Below, piece after piece: positions 41,728-51,080 of a stretch of DNA of 64,000 bases (position 1 is its first letter; every line of letters starts with the position of its first letter). Under the pieces are notes generated by a model. That model made no database searches. It saw nothing but the letters and a program-made list of their open reading frames with translations, and was not told the origin of the DNA. The DNA lies in assembly GCA_017527075.1 (NCBI GenBank), contig JAFXQM010000019.1:1-64000 (forward strand). The letters are read 5' to 3'. Made by a program: the position numbers and the translations under genes. The stretch is from Selenomonadaceae bacterium (GTDB taxonomy: Bacteria; Bacillota; Negativicutes; Selenomonadales; Selenomonadaceae).

Positions 41728-43335
41728 TTATCGGGCGAGCAAATTATTTTTGAGCTCCAAATATTTTTTCGTGAAGTGCCAGCCGTTCTGAGATTCTTGG
41801 AACGAACCGTAAGGACAATCTGTGACGGCGAGAATCGGCGGCGATTGAATTCTCTTGGCGACGCCCATGCCCTTGAACGCCTTCCACCAACGCTCCAGGT
41901 CGGCGATAAACTCTTCGGCCGTCGGGAAATATTTTTCGACGAGACCTTCAGCACAACCGATATTTTTTTCCAGCTCGCCGCACGCATACCAATTCAAAAT
42001 TTCTTCGGGCGACAAATTTATCTCGGCGAAGGCGCGGAATAAATAATCGTGGTAATCGTAACGGAGCGGGTCGCCTTTGCCCTCGTCGACATTTTGCGCG
42101 GTCGAAAGCTCTGCGCTCGGCACGATATCGATTATGCCCTGCGGAATGACTTCGCGCCCGAAAATTTTTTCGTTCATGTAGCGGGCAAGGTCGTAAACTT
42201 GATACTTCCACAGGTCGGCCAGCGCGCTCAAAAATCCTGCCTCGTCTCCGTAAAGCGTGGCGTATCCGACGGTCGATTCGGCCTTGTTCGCGTTGCAAGT
42301 AAAAACGCCGCCGACACTCGCCGCAATCGCCGCCAAAATCCTCGCGCTGCGGTCGCGGGCTTGAATATTTTCCTTGACGAAACTCGAAACTTCAAAGCCG
42401 ACGCTCTCCAGCTGTTTAACCGTCCAATCGACGGACTCTTGAATCGGCACGACAAAATATTTGCAGCCGAGATTTTTTGCAAGTTGTTCGCTGAGATTTT
42501 TCGTCGTGGAAGAATTGAATTTGCTCGGCATGTTGACGAGGTAAACGTTTTCCGCGCCGACAACTTTAGTATAAAGCGCGGCGGCAACCGCCGAATCAAT
42601 TCCGCCGCTCACTCCGACGACGACTTTTTTCATGCCGATTTGCTCAAGAAAATTTTTTACGCCGAAACTTATCGCGCGATAAATTTTTTCCGCCTCAGAA
42701 ATTTTCGGAAGCTCAAGCGCGGGCATCTTGTCAATCTTCTCAAGGTCGATGAAGTTCAAGCATTCTTTGAAGGGTTCGGCAACCTGAACGACTTCGCCGC
42801 GTGAATTAAAGACCGCGCTCCCGCCGTCGAAAGTGTAAACCGTCTTGCCGGTGTTTTGAATGCCGACGCAGCCGACGTGAATCACGGGGCGATTGATCTC
42901 TTCATCGAAAAATCTTCTGTCGAAGCTGAACGGCACGGAAATAAATCGCAAACAAAGTCTCCCCTTGCCGCGAAAAACTTCATCGTCGAGTGCAACTTTT
43001 ATTTTGACCGGAAATTTCCGCTCGTCAATAAATTTTCCGTTCTTTATGATTGCAAATTGCGGCACGTCCGGAAGAAAAGCATATTCAGCAACGAAAATTA
43101 CAAAAATATCTTGGCTCGCCGAAATTATTTCCGACATCCAATATCTCAAGTCGTTTAAAGCAGATTTTTTGTTCAAATCGTTGTCGCTTATCATTGTTCC
43201 GGAAATTGACATGTAAGGAAAGATTATTACGTCCGCGCCTTGAGTTCGTGCCTCGTCAATCAGCCGCAAAATTTTTTCCGTGTTCACGTCGGGGTGCCCC
43301 GCCGAAATTTTCATTTGCGCGTAAGCAATCCGCAA
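41728..43335 (-). CDS. nadE: NAD+ synthetase with degenerate nitrilase-like domain
   Basis: NadE makes NAD from deamido-NAD, ATP and ammonia. The C-terminal half (from about residue 215) is a normal synthetase: GVSGGIDSAVAA (P-loop, 243-248), IQARDRSARILAAIA, NANKAESTVGYATLYGD, SAEL. The N-terminal 200 residues have the nitrilase fold seen in glutamine-dependent NadE, but the active-site glutamate is replaced (FPYM at 39-42 where FPEL is usual) and the catalytic-cysteine motif ICED is not found. It may use free ammonia. It ends the proS-thiD-nadE run. Confidence 0.92.
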   Translation of the reverse strand: MRIAYAQMKISAGHPDVNTEKILRLIDEARTQGADVIIFPYMSISGTMISDNDLNKKSALNDLRYWMSEIISASQDIFVIFVAEYAFLPDVPQFAIIKNGKFIDERKFPVKIKVALDDEVFRGKGRLCLRFISVPFSFDRRFFDEEINRPVIHVGCVGIQNTGKTVYTFDGGSAVFNSRGEVVQVAEPFKECLNFIDLEKIDKMPALELPKISEAEKIYRAISFGVKNFLEQIGMKKVVVGVSGGIDSAVAAALYTKVVGAENVYLVNMPSKFNSSTTKNLSEQLAKNLGCKYFVVPIQESVDWTVKQLESVGFEVSSFVKENIQARDRSARILAAIAASVGGVFTCNANKAESTVGYATLYGDEAGFLSALADLWKYQVYDLARYMNEKIFGREVIPQGIIDIVPSAELSTAQNVDEGKGDPLRYDYHDYLFRAFAEINLSPEEILNWYACGELEKNIGCAEGLVEKYFPTAEEFIADLERWWKAFKGMGVAKRIQSPPILAVTDCPYGSFQESQNGWHFTKKYLELKNNLLAR

Positions 43336-43348
43336 GTCAATCGCCTCC

Positions 43349-44146
43349 TTAATCGTTGAAGTCAGCGTCGCGCAGGTTGAAGCCGTGGTCGAGAGGCCCC
43401 GAGCCCGCGCCCAGATTTAAGCCCGTCGACAGCGCGCCCGTCAGATAATTTTTCGCGCGCCCGACGGAAATTTTTAAGCCGTAACCTTTGGCGAGATTGG
43501 CGGCAATCGCCGAGCTGAGCGTGCAGCCCGTGCCGTGCGTGTTCGCCGTGTCGATTCGCCGCCCGAAGAACCATTCGCCCGCGCCGTCGAAGAGAAAATC
43601 GTTTGCGTCGTTTTGACCGTGCCCGCCCTTCGCCAGGACCGCGCAACCGTATCGCTCAAAAATTTTTTCTGCAGCGTGCTCCATGTCACGCGCCGAAGAA
43701 ATTTTTTCGTCGGAAATTTTTTCGAGTTCGGGCAAGTTCGGCGTGATGATTTTTGCGAGCGGGAAAAGTTTTTCCTTGAGAGTTTTGACGGCGTCCTCGT
43801 CAATCAATCGCGCGCCCGAAGTCGCAACCATCACGGGGTCGACGACGATATTTTTTGCCTGACGGAATTTCAACTTCGCGGCGATGACTTCAATCAGCTC
43901 CGCCGAAGAAACCATTCCGATTTTAATCGCGTCGGGGAAAATGTCTTCGAAGATTGCGTCGAGCTGGTCGCACAAAAATTCCGTCGTCGAGTTCATGACG
44001 GAACGAACGCCGCAAGTGTTCTGCGCGGTCAAGGCGGTTATCGCGCTCATGCCGTAGACGCCGTTCGCCAAAAAAGTTTTCAAGTCAGCTTGGATGCCCG
44101 CGCCACCCGATGAATCCGAGCCGGCAATCGTCAAAGCAGTTTTCAT
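43349..44146 (-). CDS. thiD: Hydroxymethylpyrimidine / phosphomethylpyrimidine kinase
   Basis: ThiD phosphorylates HMP and HMP-P in thiamine synthesis. The 265-residue product begins ALTIAGSDSSGGAGIQADLKTF and has VDPVMVATSG, AIITPN-type KIITPNLPELEKIS and the anion-hole segment NTHGTGCTLSSAIAANLA. Full length. The ATG is directly after the proS stop (TAAAATG) and nadE follows after 13 bp. No TPP riboswitch was seen. Confidence 0.95.
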   Translation of the reverse strand: MKTALTIAGSDSSGGAGIQADLKTFLANGVYGMSAITALTAQNTCGVRSVMNSTTEFLCDQLDAIFEDIFPDAIKIGMVSSAELIEVIAAKLKFRQAKNIVVDPVMVATSGARLIDEDAVKTLKEKLFPLAKIITPNLPELEKISDEKISSARDMEHAAEKIFERYGCAVLAKGGHGQNDANDFLFDGAGEWFFGRRIDTANTHGTGCTLSSAIAANLAKGYGLKISVGRAKNYLTGALSTGLNLGAGSGPLDHGFNLRDADFND

Positions 44147-44147
44147 T

Positions 44148-45863
44148 TTAAAGAGTCTCCAAGAGCTTCAAAATTTTTTCGACGTACTCGCCGCGCGCGA
44201 AGTTCAAAAACTCTCCGCTGCGACGAATTTTTATTTCGACGTTGCCGCTGTCCAAAGTCTTGGGGCTGACGGTCACGCGCAACGGATAACCGATAAGGTC
44301 GCAGTCTTTGAACTTGACGCCCGCGCGTTCCTTCCTGTCGTCGAGCAAAACGTCGACGCCCGCCGCCATGAGGTCAGCGTGAATTTTTTTTGCGCAGGAA
44401 AGTTGGTTTTCGTCCTTGGCGTTGACGGGCACGACGACCACTTCGAACGGCGCGATTGCCCGCGTCCAAATGATTCCGTCCTTATCGTTGTTCTGCTCAA
44501 TCGCCGCCGCCATCGTCCGCCCGACTCCGATTCCGTAACAGCCCATCTCAAAATTTTTCGTCGAGCCGTCTTCGTCGAGGAAAGTCGCGTGAAGAGCTTC
44601 GGAATATTTTTTGCCGAGCGTGAAGACTTGCCCGACTTCAATGCCGCGAGTCATGCTCAGTGGCGCGCCGCAGTGAGGGCACGGGTCGCCGGCCTGCACC
44701 ATGCGAATGTCCGCGACGATAATTTTCTGCGTGTCAAAATCTCTGCGCGGGGTGACGTTTATAAAGTGCGCGTCGATTTCGTTCGCGCCCGCCACGGCGT
44801 TGGACATCAACATCACGCTCTGGTCGACGACGATAATCGCCTTATCGTTCAGACCAATCGGGCTCATGAAGCCGGCAGCTCCACCCGCGTCCTCAATCAA
44901 TTTGTCGCCCGCCATGTAAAGATGATTCGCGCCCTCGACGGCGTTCATGACTTTAATCTCGTTGACTTCGTGGTCGCCGCGAACGAACGCAAGAATCAAT
45001 CGCTCCTCGTCATCCATGAACGCGACGGCTTTAATCGTCTTTTCAATCGGCACGTTCAAAAAATTTTTGACAAGTTCAATCGTGTGACATTTGGGCGTGG
45101 AAACTTTTTCCAGCGGGCGAAGTTCTTCGGGCGCGGCTTGAATGATTTTAAGTTCGGCCTTCTCGTCGCTCGCCGCGAAGTTGCATTGCTCGCAGTAAGC
45201 AATGGACGATTCGCCGCTGGGCGCAAGAACTGTGAACTCGTGGGAGTGCCCGCCGCCGATTGCTCCGTTGTCCGCCTCCACCGCGCGAAACTTCAGCCCG
45301 CAGCGCGTGAAAATTCTGCTGTAAGCGTCGTACATTTTTTGATAGGAAATGTTCATGCCGTCGACGTCGCGGTCGAAGGAGTACAAATCTTTCATGACGA
45401 ATTCGCGGCTCCTCATCAGCCCGAAGCGCGGACGAATTTCATCACGATATTTGTTTTGAATTTGGTAGAGCATGAGCGGCAGCTGTTTGTAAGAGCGAAC
45501 CTCGTCGCGGATAAGAGTAGTGACCATTTCCTCGTGCGTGGGGCCGAGCGCGAACTCTCTGCCGTGTCTGTCTTTGAGGCGCATCATCTCATCGCCGTAG
45601 ACCGCCCAACGCCCCGACTCCTTCCACATCTCCGCGGGCTGAACGATTGGCATCATGATTTCCTGTCCGCCCTTCGCGTCCATCTCCTCGCGAATGATTT
45701 GCATAATTTTTTTCATCGTGCGCCAACCGAGCGGCAGATACGAATAAAGTCCGCCGGCAGCCTTGCGAATCAGTCCCGCGCGGAACATCAGCTTGTGGCT
45801 GACGAGTTCTGCCTCGGCGGGCGATTCTCTCAGCGTCGGCGCGTAAAGTTGTGTTGCTTTCAT
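44148..45863 (-). CDS. proS: Prolyl-tRNA synthetase, bacterial type
   Basis: ProS charges tRNA-Pro. The 571-residue protein has the class II motifs: [20 protein letters not shown], motif 2 region [21 protein letters not shown], the YbaK-like editing insertion in the middle (residues 225-385) and the C-terminal [17 protein letters not shown] with motif 3. ATG at 45863 follows GAGGTG 7 bp upstream. The upstream DNA is the dispersed repeat element B. Confidence 0.97.
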   Translation of the reverse strand: MKATQLYAPTLRESPAEAELVSHKLMFRAGLIRKAAGGLYSYLPLGWRTMKKIMQIIREEMDAKGGQEIMMPIVQPAEMWKESGRWAVYGDEMMRLKDRHGREFALGPTHEEMVTTLIRDEVRSYKQLPLMLYQIQNKYRDEIRPRFGLMRSREFVMKDLYSFDRDVDGMNISYQKMYDAYSRIFTRCGLKFRAVEADNGAIGGGHSHEFTVLAPSGESSIAYCEQCNFAASDEKAELKIIQAAPEELRPLEKVSTPKCHTIELVKNFLNVPIEKTIKAVAFMDDEERLILAFVRGDHEVNEIKVMNAVEGANHLYMAGDKLIEDAGGAAGFMSPIGLNDKAIIVVDQSVMLMSNAVAGANEIDAHFINVTPRRDFDTQKIIVADIRMVQAGDPCPHCGAPLSMTRGIEVGQVFTLGKKYSEALHATFLDEDGSTKNFEMGCYGIGVGRTMAAAIEQNNDKDGIIWTRAIAPFEVVVVPVNAKDENQLSCAKKIHADLMAAGVDVLLDDRKERAGVKFKDCDLIGYPLRVTVSPKTLDSGNVEIKIRRSGEFLNFARGEYVEKILKLLETL

Positions 45864-45880
45864 TAAGTTCACCTCATGTG

Positions 45881-46155
45881 GGATATGTCCCCTCTTTCTC
45901 AAGAGTGGACTCGCAGAATCAGTCCTCATTACTTGAGCGCGTCGTGCTCGTCGGACTGAAAAAATTTTTTTGAGTTATTGAACCTTCTTTCTCTTTGCGC
46001 GTCCAAAGAGAAAGAAGCAAAGAGAAAAGACGCCTCGCAGGGGCGTTGCTCGTTCGTGATTCGGAGTAACAAGTAACCCGTGCCTGGTGTGCGCCGGATG
46101 ACGCCATCACGGCGTCAGACGCGGCGCGGCCGCCGTCCATGGCGGCCTCAAGTTC
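45881..46155. repeat. Dispersed repeat element, copy B
   Basis: It has the same order of blocks as 33700-33985: GTCCCCTCTTTCTCAAGAGTGG, CTTGAGCGCGTCGTG, TTTCTCTTTG-TCCAAAGAGAAA palindrome, CCTCGCAGGGGCGTT, and the GTGCGCCGGATGACGCCATC block, ending in a GGCCGCC / GGCGGCC hairpin right after the acyl-CoA ligase stop. It fills the whole proS-ligase gap. Confidence 0.8.
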
Positions 46156-46159
46156 GTCG

Positions 46160-47800
46160 TCAACTGCGATTCTCCATCTCAACAAGTTTGTCGGCTCCGT
46201 AACGTTTGCGCAAGGCGGGCTTCTCAATTTTTCCCGTGGCGTTGCGCGGCACGTCCGCGAAAATAATTTTCTTCGGGCGTTTGTATCGCGGCAAGTCGAG
46301 ACAGAAATTATTAACTTCGTCCTCCGTGCATTCGACGTTCGGCTGAAGTTCGATAATCGCCGCAGAAATTTCTCCGAGGCGACGGTCGGGCAAGCCGATA
46401 ACCGCCACGTCCTTTATCTTGCCGAACTTGTGAAGGAAGTCTTCAATCTGAACGGGATAAATATTTTCGCCGCCGCTGATGATGACATCCTTTTTCCTGT
46501 CGACAAGGAAATAAAATCCGTCCTCGTCCTGATACGCCATGTCGCCCGTGAAAAGCCAGCCGTCTTTTGTCAAAACTTCGGCCGTTGCCTTCGGGTCGTT
46601 GTAGTAGCAAGTCATGACGCCCGGACCGCGCACGCAAAGCTCGCCGACGGCACCGCAGAAAACTTTTTGCCCGTTTTCGTCGATGATTTTGCACTCCCAG
46701 CGATAACCGGGCACGCCAATCGCTCCGACCTTTGAAATATTTTCCAGGCCGAGATGAACGCAGCCGGGCCCCGTCGATTCGCTGAGCCCGTAGTTCGTGT
46801 CGTAATCGTGGTTCGGGAAATATTTTTTCCAGCGGGCAATCAAACTGGGCGGCACGGGTTGCGCGCCGATATGCATGAGCCGCCATTGGTCAAGTTTATA
46901 ATCTTCCAACTTGATGTCGCCTCTGTCGAGCGCGTCGACGATATCCTGCGCCCACGGCACCAGCAGCCAAACGATTGTGCACTGCTCCTTCGACACCGCG
47001 TCCAAAATTATTTCGGGCTTCGTGCCCTTGAGCAAAACGGCTTTGCTTCCCGCGACCAAACTTCCCATCCAATGAAACTTCGCGCCCGTGTGATAAAGCG
47101 GCGGTATGCACAGGAAATTATCTTCGCGGCTCGTCAGATGATGTTTCTGCTCCATCTGCGCGGCCTGCGTCAGGCTCCTGTGCTTGTGGAGGATTGCCTT
47201 CGGAAAACCCGTCGTGCCCGACGAAAAATAAATCGCGCCGAAGTCGTCCTCGGTGATTCCGCCAACCATGGGCGGCAGGCTTGAGCAGTCGTCGACCATG
47301 CTGTGATAACTCTCCGCGAAGCTCGGACAGTTGTCGCCGACGTAAATCAGCAGGCGTCCCTTGCTGAGCCGCTCGGCGTTGGTTTCGATTCGCCCGATGA
47401 ATTCCGGTCCGAAAATTATCACGTCGACTTCCGCCAGCTCCGCGCAATACAAAATTTCTGCGGCGTCGTATCGGAAGTTGAACGGCACGGCAATTGCTCC
47501 CGCCTTGAGCACGCCGAAATAAATCGGCAACCACTCCAGGCAGTTGTACATGAGGATTGCAACTTTGTCGCCCTTGCGCACGCCGCGTTCGATTAAAAGA
47601 TTCGCGCAGCGGTTCGCCTTCTCGTCGAAGACGCGCCAGGTTATCTCCCGACGATACGGCGCGAACGTGTTGGACTCAATCAAGCTGAATTCTTTCCAGC
47701 TCATGCGTCGCCCGTCCGCCACCGCCGGATTCAATTCAACGAGCGCAACTTCGTCGCCGTAAAGCCTGGCGTTGCGCTCCAAATATTCCATCACCGGCAT
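46160..47800 (-). CDS. AMP-forming acyl-CoA ligase
   Basis: The 546-residue protein is an ANL-superfamily enzyme that activates a carboxylic acid to acyl-AMP and then acyl-CoA. Motifs: P-loop YFSSGTTGFPKAIL, YGLSESTGPG, the GWLFTGDMAY aspartate, hinge VDRKKDVIISGGENIYP and the C-terminal catalytic lysine in NATGKIEK. Closest to medium- or long-chain acyl-CoA synthetases; the acid is not known. ATG at 47800 follows AAAGGAG; a longer frame to 47953 is unsupported. Confidence 0.92.
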   Translation of the reverse strand: MPVMEYLERNARLYGDEVALVELNPAVADGRRMSWKEFSLIESNTFAPYRREITWRVFDEKANRCANLLIERGVRKGDKVAILMYNCLEWLPIYFGVLKAGAIAVPFNFRYDAAEILYCAELAEVDVIIFGPEFIGRIETNAERLSKGRLLIYVGDNCPSFAESYHSMVDDCSSLPPMVGGITEDDFGAIYFSSGTTGFPKAILHKHRSLTQAAQMEQKHHLTSREDNFLCIPPLYHTGAKFHWMGSLVAGSKAVLLKGTKPEIILDAVSKEQCTIVWLLVPWAQDIVDALDRGDIKLEDYKLDQWRLMHIGAQPVPPSLIARWKKYFPNHDYDTNYGLSESTGPGCVHLGLENISKVGAIGVPGYRWECKIIDENGQKVFCGAVGELCVRGPGVMTCYYNDPKATAEVLTKDGWLFTGDMAYQDEDGFYFLVDRKKDVIISGGENIYPVQIEDFLHKFGKIKDVAVIGLPDRRLGEISAAIIELQPNVECTEDEVNNFCLDLPRYKRPKKIIFADVPRNATGKIEKPALRKRYGADKLVEMENRS

Positions 47801-47934
47801 AAAAACTTTTACTCCTTTGCCAAAAGATTTCAAACGCGCACATTGTACACCGTTGCGAAAAATTTTTAAAGCGTCCGCAGGAAAATCAGCCGCGCCCGAT
47901 AAAATAAATCGGAAAAATTTTTGGAGGCAAGGGC

Positions 47935-48807
47935 ATGAAATTTTTTTCGGCAAAAAATTTTCTCCACGAGGAGCACGAACAACTTGAACGGCAAAAAAAA
48001 TCTTTGGGCTTGAAGATGAATTCCGTCGACCGCGAAAATCTTTCGGGCACGATAAAAAATTATTTCGTCACGCTCGACGGCTGCACTTGCGTTGACTTCC
48101 AAAGGCGGCTCAAACCCTGCAAGCACATGTATCGGCTGGCGTTTGAACTCGGTGCCTTCGACTTGGACGCGGAAAAAATCGACGCGCTGCTCGTCGCGAC
48201 TCCCAAGCCCGTCAACGCCTTTTACACTCCGAAATATTTTTTGCGCGCGCCCGTTCCGAAAAATTTTGTCGTCATCGATTTTGAAACCGCCAACGACTTC
48301 AAAGATTCGATTTGCCAGATGGGTATCGCCGTCATCGAGGGCGATTCGATAATCGCGCGGGAAAATTTTTTCATCCGCCCGCCGTACAAAAATTTCACGA
48401 ACACGAAGATTCACGGCATAACTTTCGACGACGTAAAAAAATCTCCGACGTTCGCAGAGCTGTGGCCGGAGATAAAAATTTTTGTCGCGGGAAAAATCGT
48501 TGCGGCTTACAACGTTCCGTTCGACATGAGCTGCCTCGTTTCCACGCTGAAGTTTTATAAGCTGCCCGTCCCGAATTTTTCGGCGTTCGACATCTTGGAA
48601 AACGTCCGCGAGTGCCGCGCGCTCTCCCGCCTGGCGAATCGTCGGCTGATTACCGTCGCGCAGGAGCTCGGCTTTGCTCACGACGCACACGACGCTTTGA
48701 GTGATGCCGTTGTCGCCGCGCAAGTTCAGTTGTGGATTACGAAAAATTTTCCGCAGACGGAAACGCTCATCCTCAGCGCGCGGAAACCTTCAGCCAATCG
48801 AAAATAA
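47935..48807 (+). CDS. SWIM zinc-finger protein fused to a DnaQ-like 3'-5' exonuclease
   Basis: The 290-residue product has two domains. Residues 40-70 hold a SWIM zinc finger, CxC...CxH (C50, C52, C62, H64). Residues 110-270 hold a DEDDh exonuclease: VVIDFETA (D115, E117), HGITFDDV, an aspartate near VPFDMSCL, and HDALSDA with the catalytic His and Asp. SWIM domains bind DNA or proteins, so this may be a targeted repair or RNA-processing nuclease. GGAGGC precedes the ATG. It overlaps the converging flavodoxin gene by 35 bp. GC-rich codon use is like the core genes. Confidence 0.85.
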   Translation: MKFFSAKNFLHEEHEQLERQKKSLGLKMNSVDRENLSGTIKNYFVTLDGCTCVDFQRRLKPCKHMYRLAFELGAFDLDAEKIDALLVATPKPVNAFYTPKYFLRAPVPKNFVVIDFETANDFKDSICQMGIAVIEGDSIIARENFFIRPPYKNFTNTKIHGITFDDVKKSPTFAELWPEIKIFVAGKIVAAYNVPFDMSCLVSTLKFYKLPVPNFSAFDILENVRECRALSRLANRRLITVAQELGFAHDAHDALSDAVVAAQVQLWITKNFPQTETLILSARKPSANRK

Positions 48808-49837
48808 TTTTTCGGGCGGAAAGAATATCGCTCGAATAAATTTCCAACGGCGCAGAAATTTCGGCGCGTGTAAAATTTTTCAGCGCGTCCAAGCTCTCTC
48901 CGAAACCGCCGCCGCCGTGCGTGACAATCGGGAAAATTTTTTTGCCGCGCAAGTCACAACTCCGCAAAAAATTTTCGACGGGCTTGGGCAAGGTGTGCCA
49001 CCACAGCGGATAAATCAAAATGATTTTGTCGTAAGCGTCGACGGCGGGAAAATTTTTCAGCGCGGGCAGCTCGCCGCCTTCAAATTCCTGCTTGGCGACT
49101 TGAACCGTCTGCCCGTAATCGGCGGGATAAATTTTTTCGGTCTGCAGAGGAAAAATTTCTCCGCCCGCCACGCTCTGAACCAACTCGGCAATCATCTGCG
49201 CGTTGCCGATTATTTTTTTGTCTTCGACCATGAGCGACGCGCCCGACACGGCGTCGACCTCCGCGGGAAAATTCGTGTTGCCCACGCGGCTGAAGTACAC
49301 GATTAAAATTTTTCCGCCGAGCTCCAACTGTTCGCCGCGCAAAATTTCCGCGCGATTGACTTCGACCTTGTGGAACCAGCGGTCAAGGTACGGCAGTCCG
49401 AAGACCGCTCCGACCGCCAGCACGAACGCAGTCATCGACGCCACGTAAAATTTTTTCCCGCGGACGTAACGGCTCGCGTGAATCAAAATGTGCGCGAACA
49501 GCGCGACCGTCGAGGCAATCGCCGCGCCCAAGTGAATCGACCGCCAATTCATTTCGGGCGCGGAAAAATATTCCGCCAAAGCCGCGCCGCTCACCGCCAA
49601 CGCCAAGACACTCGCCGCGAAAAAAATTATCGTCGCGTGATTGAGTGCTCGCCGCCGATTGAATTTGCCGCGCAGAAAATTTTTGTAAAAGCTCGCGTTC
49701 ATGAAGTTGTGCGCCACGACTCCGACGACGAAAATTATTCCCGCCGCCTCATGGACACGCGCGGACATGAAGTTACTCGACAGCCCGACGAAAAATAAAA
49801 TCAGCAGCGCGATGTCCAAAAATTTTTTTCGGCTCAT
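48773..49837 (-). CDS. Membrane DUF4405-like domain fused to a flavodoxin
   Basis: The 354-residue product has four membrane helices in residues 1-155 with histidines (VHEAAG, VAHNF, IHLGAA, FAHILIH) in the style of small cytochrome-b-like DUF4405 proteins, which bind heme. Residues 175-354 are a flavodoxin: ILIVYFSRVGNTN (FMN phosphate loop), IYPLWWHTLP and HGGGGFGESLDALK. A heme-to-FMN membrane electron carrier is a reasonable inference. ATG at 49837 follows GGAGGATG. It is near another flavin reductase on the same strand. Confidence 0.82.
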   Translation of the reverse strand: MSRKKFLDIALLILFFVGLSSNFMSARVHEAAGIIFVVGVVAHNFMNASFYKNFLRGKFNRRRALNHATIIFFAASVLALAVSGAALAEYFSAPEMNWRSIHLGAAIASTVALFAHILIHASRYVRGKKFYVASMTAFVLAVGAVFGLPYLDRWFHKVEVNRAEILRGEQLELGGKILIVYFSRVGNTNFPAEVDAVSGASLMVEDKKIIGNAQMIAELVQSVAGGEIFPLQTEKIYPADYGQTVQVAKQEFEGGELPALKNFPAVDAYDKIILIYPLWWHTLPKPVENFLRSCDLRGKKIFPIVTHGGGGFGESLDALKNFTRAEISAPLEIYSSDILSARKIIFDWLKVSAR

Positions 49838-49984
49838 TGAATCATCTCCTCCGAAATATTTTACAAAAAAAATCCTCCGTGCCTCAACACAGAGGAAAAA
49901 TTTTCAAAAGAATTTTCGCCGCATTGAATTTGCCGCGTAACCTGCCAGAAATTTGTAACGGGCAATCTTCGCCGCCAGCTCCCT

Positions 49985-50548
49985 TCAAAGACCGTTGCCT
50001 TGCGCGAGAGCCTTGCCCAATTCGTAAGCGTCGTTGAGTTCCTTGTGCCCTTTGATGTCTCCGACCTTCATGACGCCGCCCGCCAACACGTGACCGCGCT
50101 CCGTCCAGCCGAGATGTTTCATCAGGTTTTGATAATAAGTCAGCGCGTCGTCGAAGCCGTAACCTTCGGCCGCCATGAGGAGAACGGATTCTTTCTTCGG
50201 GTTCGCGTAATTCGGATCACACTCGGCGACGGCGAACAATCTGTCGAAGGCCGTGCGAAGTTGCCCGCTGAAGTTCCAGTAGTAAAGAGGCGTCGCCAAG
50301 ACCACGACGTCAGCGGCGCGATATGCGGGATAAATTTTTTCCATGTCGTCGCGCTGAACGCAGGGGTGCTCCAAATTTTTTCCGCCGCCGAAGCAACCTT
50401 TGCAGCCGTGAATATTCATCTTGTCGAGGAAAAAAATTTCGACCTCACAGCCGGCCTCGCGTGCGCCGCGAGAAAATTCTTCGACCAGCGCGGAAGTATT
50501 TCCCTTGGCGCGCGGGCTCCCGTTCAACACAACAATCTTTCTGCTCAT
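49985..50548 (-). CDS. NADPH-dependent FMN reductase-type flavoprotein
   Basis: The 187-residue protein has the flavodoxin-like fold of iron-sulfur flavoproteins: VVLNGSPRAKGNTSALVEEF (FMN loop), a cysteine pair HGCKGCFGGG, and ATPLYYWNFSGQLRTAFDRL. Members reduce quinones, nitro- or azo-compounds, or metals. ATG at 50548 follows TTGGAGAG; the open frame to 50881 is antisense to the HxlR gene. It is divergent from an HxlR regulator, a common arrangement for redox-stress response. Confidence 0.9.
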   Translation of the reverse strand: MSRKIVVLNGSPRAKGNTSALVEEFSRGAREAGCEVEIFFLDKMNIHGCKGCFGGGKNLEHPCVQRDDMEKIYPAYRAADVVVLATPLYYWNFSGQLRTAFDRLFAVAECDPNYANPKKESVLLMAAEGYGFDDALTYYQNLMKHLGWTERGHVLAGGVMKVGDIKGHKELNDAYELGKALAQGNGL

Positions 50549-50587
50549 TCGATTCACTCTCCAAAAATTTTTGCTTGCACACGGTGA

Positions 50588-50593
50588 TATAAT
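50588..50593 (+). promoter_or_regulatory. Extended -10 promoter for the HxlR gene
   Basis: TGATATAAT gives TATAAT with the TGn extension; no good -35 is present at the expected place. It lies in the divergent gap between the flavin reductase and the regulator, where HxlR would bind. Confidence 0.5.
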
Positions 50594-50650
50594 AACAGAA
50601 AAATTTTTAGCAACAAGTACGGAAATTTTTATTAGAGGGTGCGATTGGTC

Positions 50651-50980
50651 ATGGAAAGATGTATCGGCGACGAAAGTTTCAAAGACACGGGATTGTTTTA
50701 CACGCTCAAGCTCATCAAGGGCAAATACAAAGTTCGGGTTCTTTACACGCTGATGGAGTTCGGCGTCGTGCGCTTCGGGGAAATGAAACGTTACCTCGGA
50801 GAAATTTCCTTCCGAATGCTCAGCAGCACGCTGAAAGAACTTGAGGCTGACGATTTGATAAAAAGAAAAGAGTACGACCAACTTCCGCTGAAGGTGGAGT
50901 ACTCTTTGACCGAGCGTGGGAAGTCATTGATTCCTCTGCTCGACGGATTGTGCTCTTGGGGCGACGAACACAAATCTTGA
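50651..50980 (+). CDS. HxlR-family transcriptional regulator
   Basis: The 109-residue product is a short winged helix: LIKGKYKVRVLYTLMEFGVVRFGEMKRYL, MLSSTLKELEADDLIKRKEY and the wing VEYSLTERGKSL. A cysteine near the N-terminus (MERCIGD) is the usual redox or electrophile sensor position in this family. ATG at 50651 is chosen; GTG at 50639 is an alternative. Likely controls the divergent flavin reductase. Confidence 0.9.
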   Translation: MERCIGDESFKDTGLFYTLKLIKGKYKVRVLYTLMEFGVVRFGEMKRYLGEISFRMLSSTLKELEADDLIKRKEYDQLPLKVEYSLTERGKSLIPLLDGLCSWGDEHKS

Positions 50981-50990
50981 AAATCTTTTT

Positions 50991-51080
50991 ATGGATGATG
51001 TTCTTCGTGATCTTGATTCTTTAGCTACTGACAAAAATTTATCACGGGAAAAATTTTTTGTCAACGGCTTTAAGCGCGAA
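50991..51080 (+). pseudogene. Possible remnant of a ribbon-helix-helix protein
   Basis: The frame after the HxlR gene reads MDDVLRDLDSLA and [12 protein letters not shown], which looks like the LSR-x-F part of small RHH antitoxins with the middle deleted; it then runs antisense into serS. AT-rich codons differ from neighbours. Weak evidence. Confidence 0.2.

Noticed and set aside
44094..45866. Long plus-strand open frame (590 codons) opposite proS
   Set aside because: Antisense to a complete prolyl-tRNA synthetase; the open frame follows from GC-rich codon bias.
45864..46159. TPP riboswitch or T-box ahead of proS-thiD-nadE
   Set aside because: The leader is the dispersed repeat element; no THI-box or T-box text was found.
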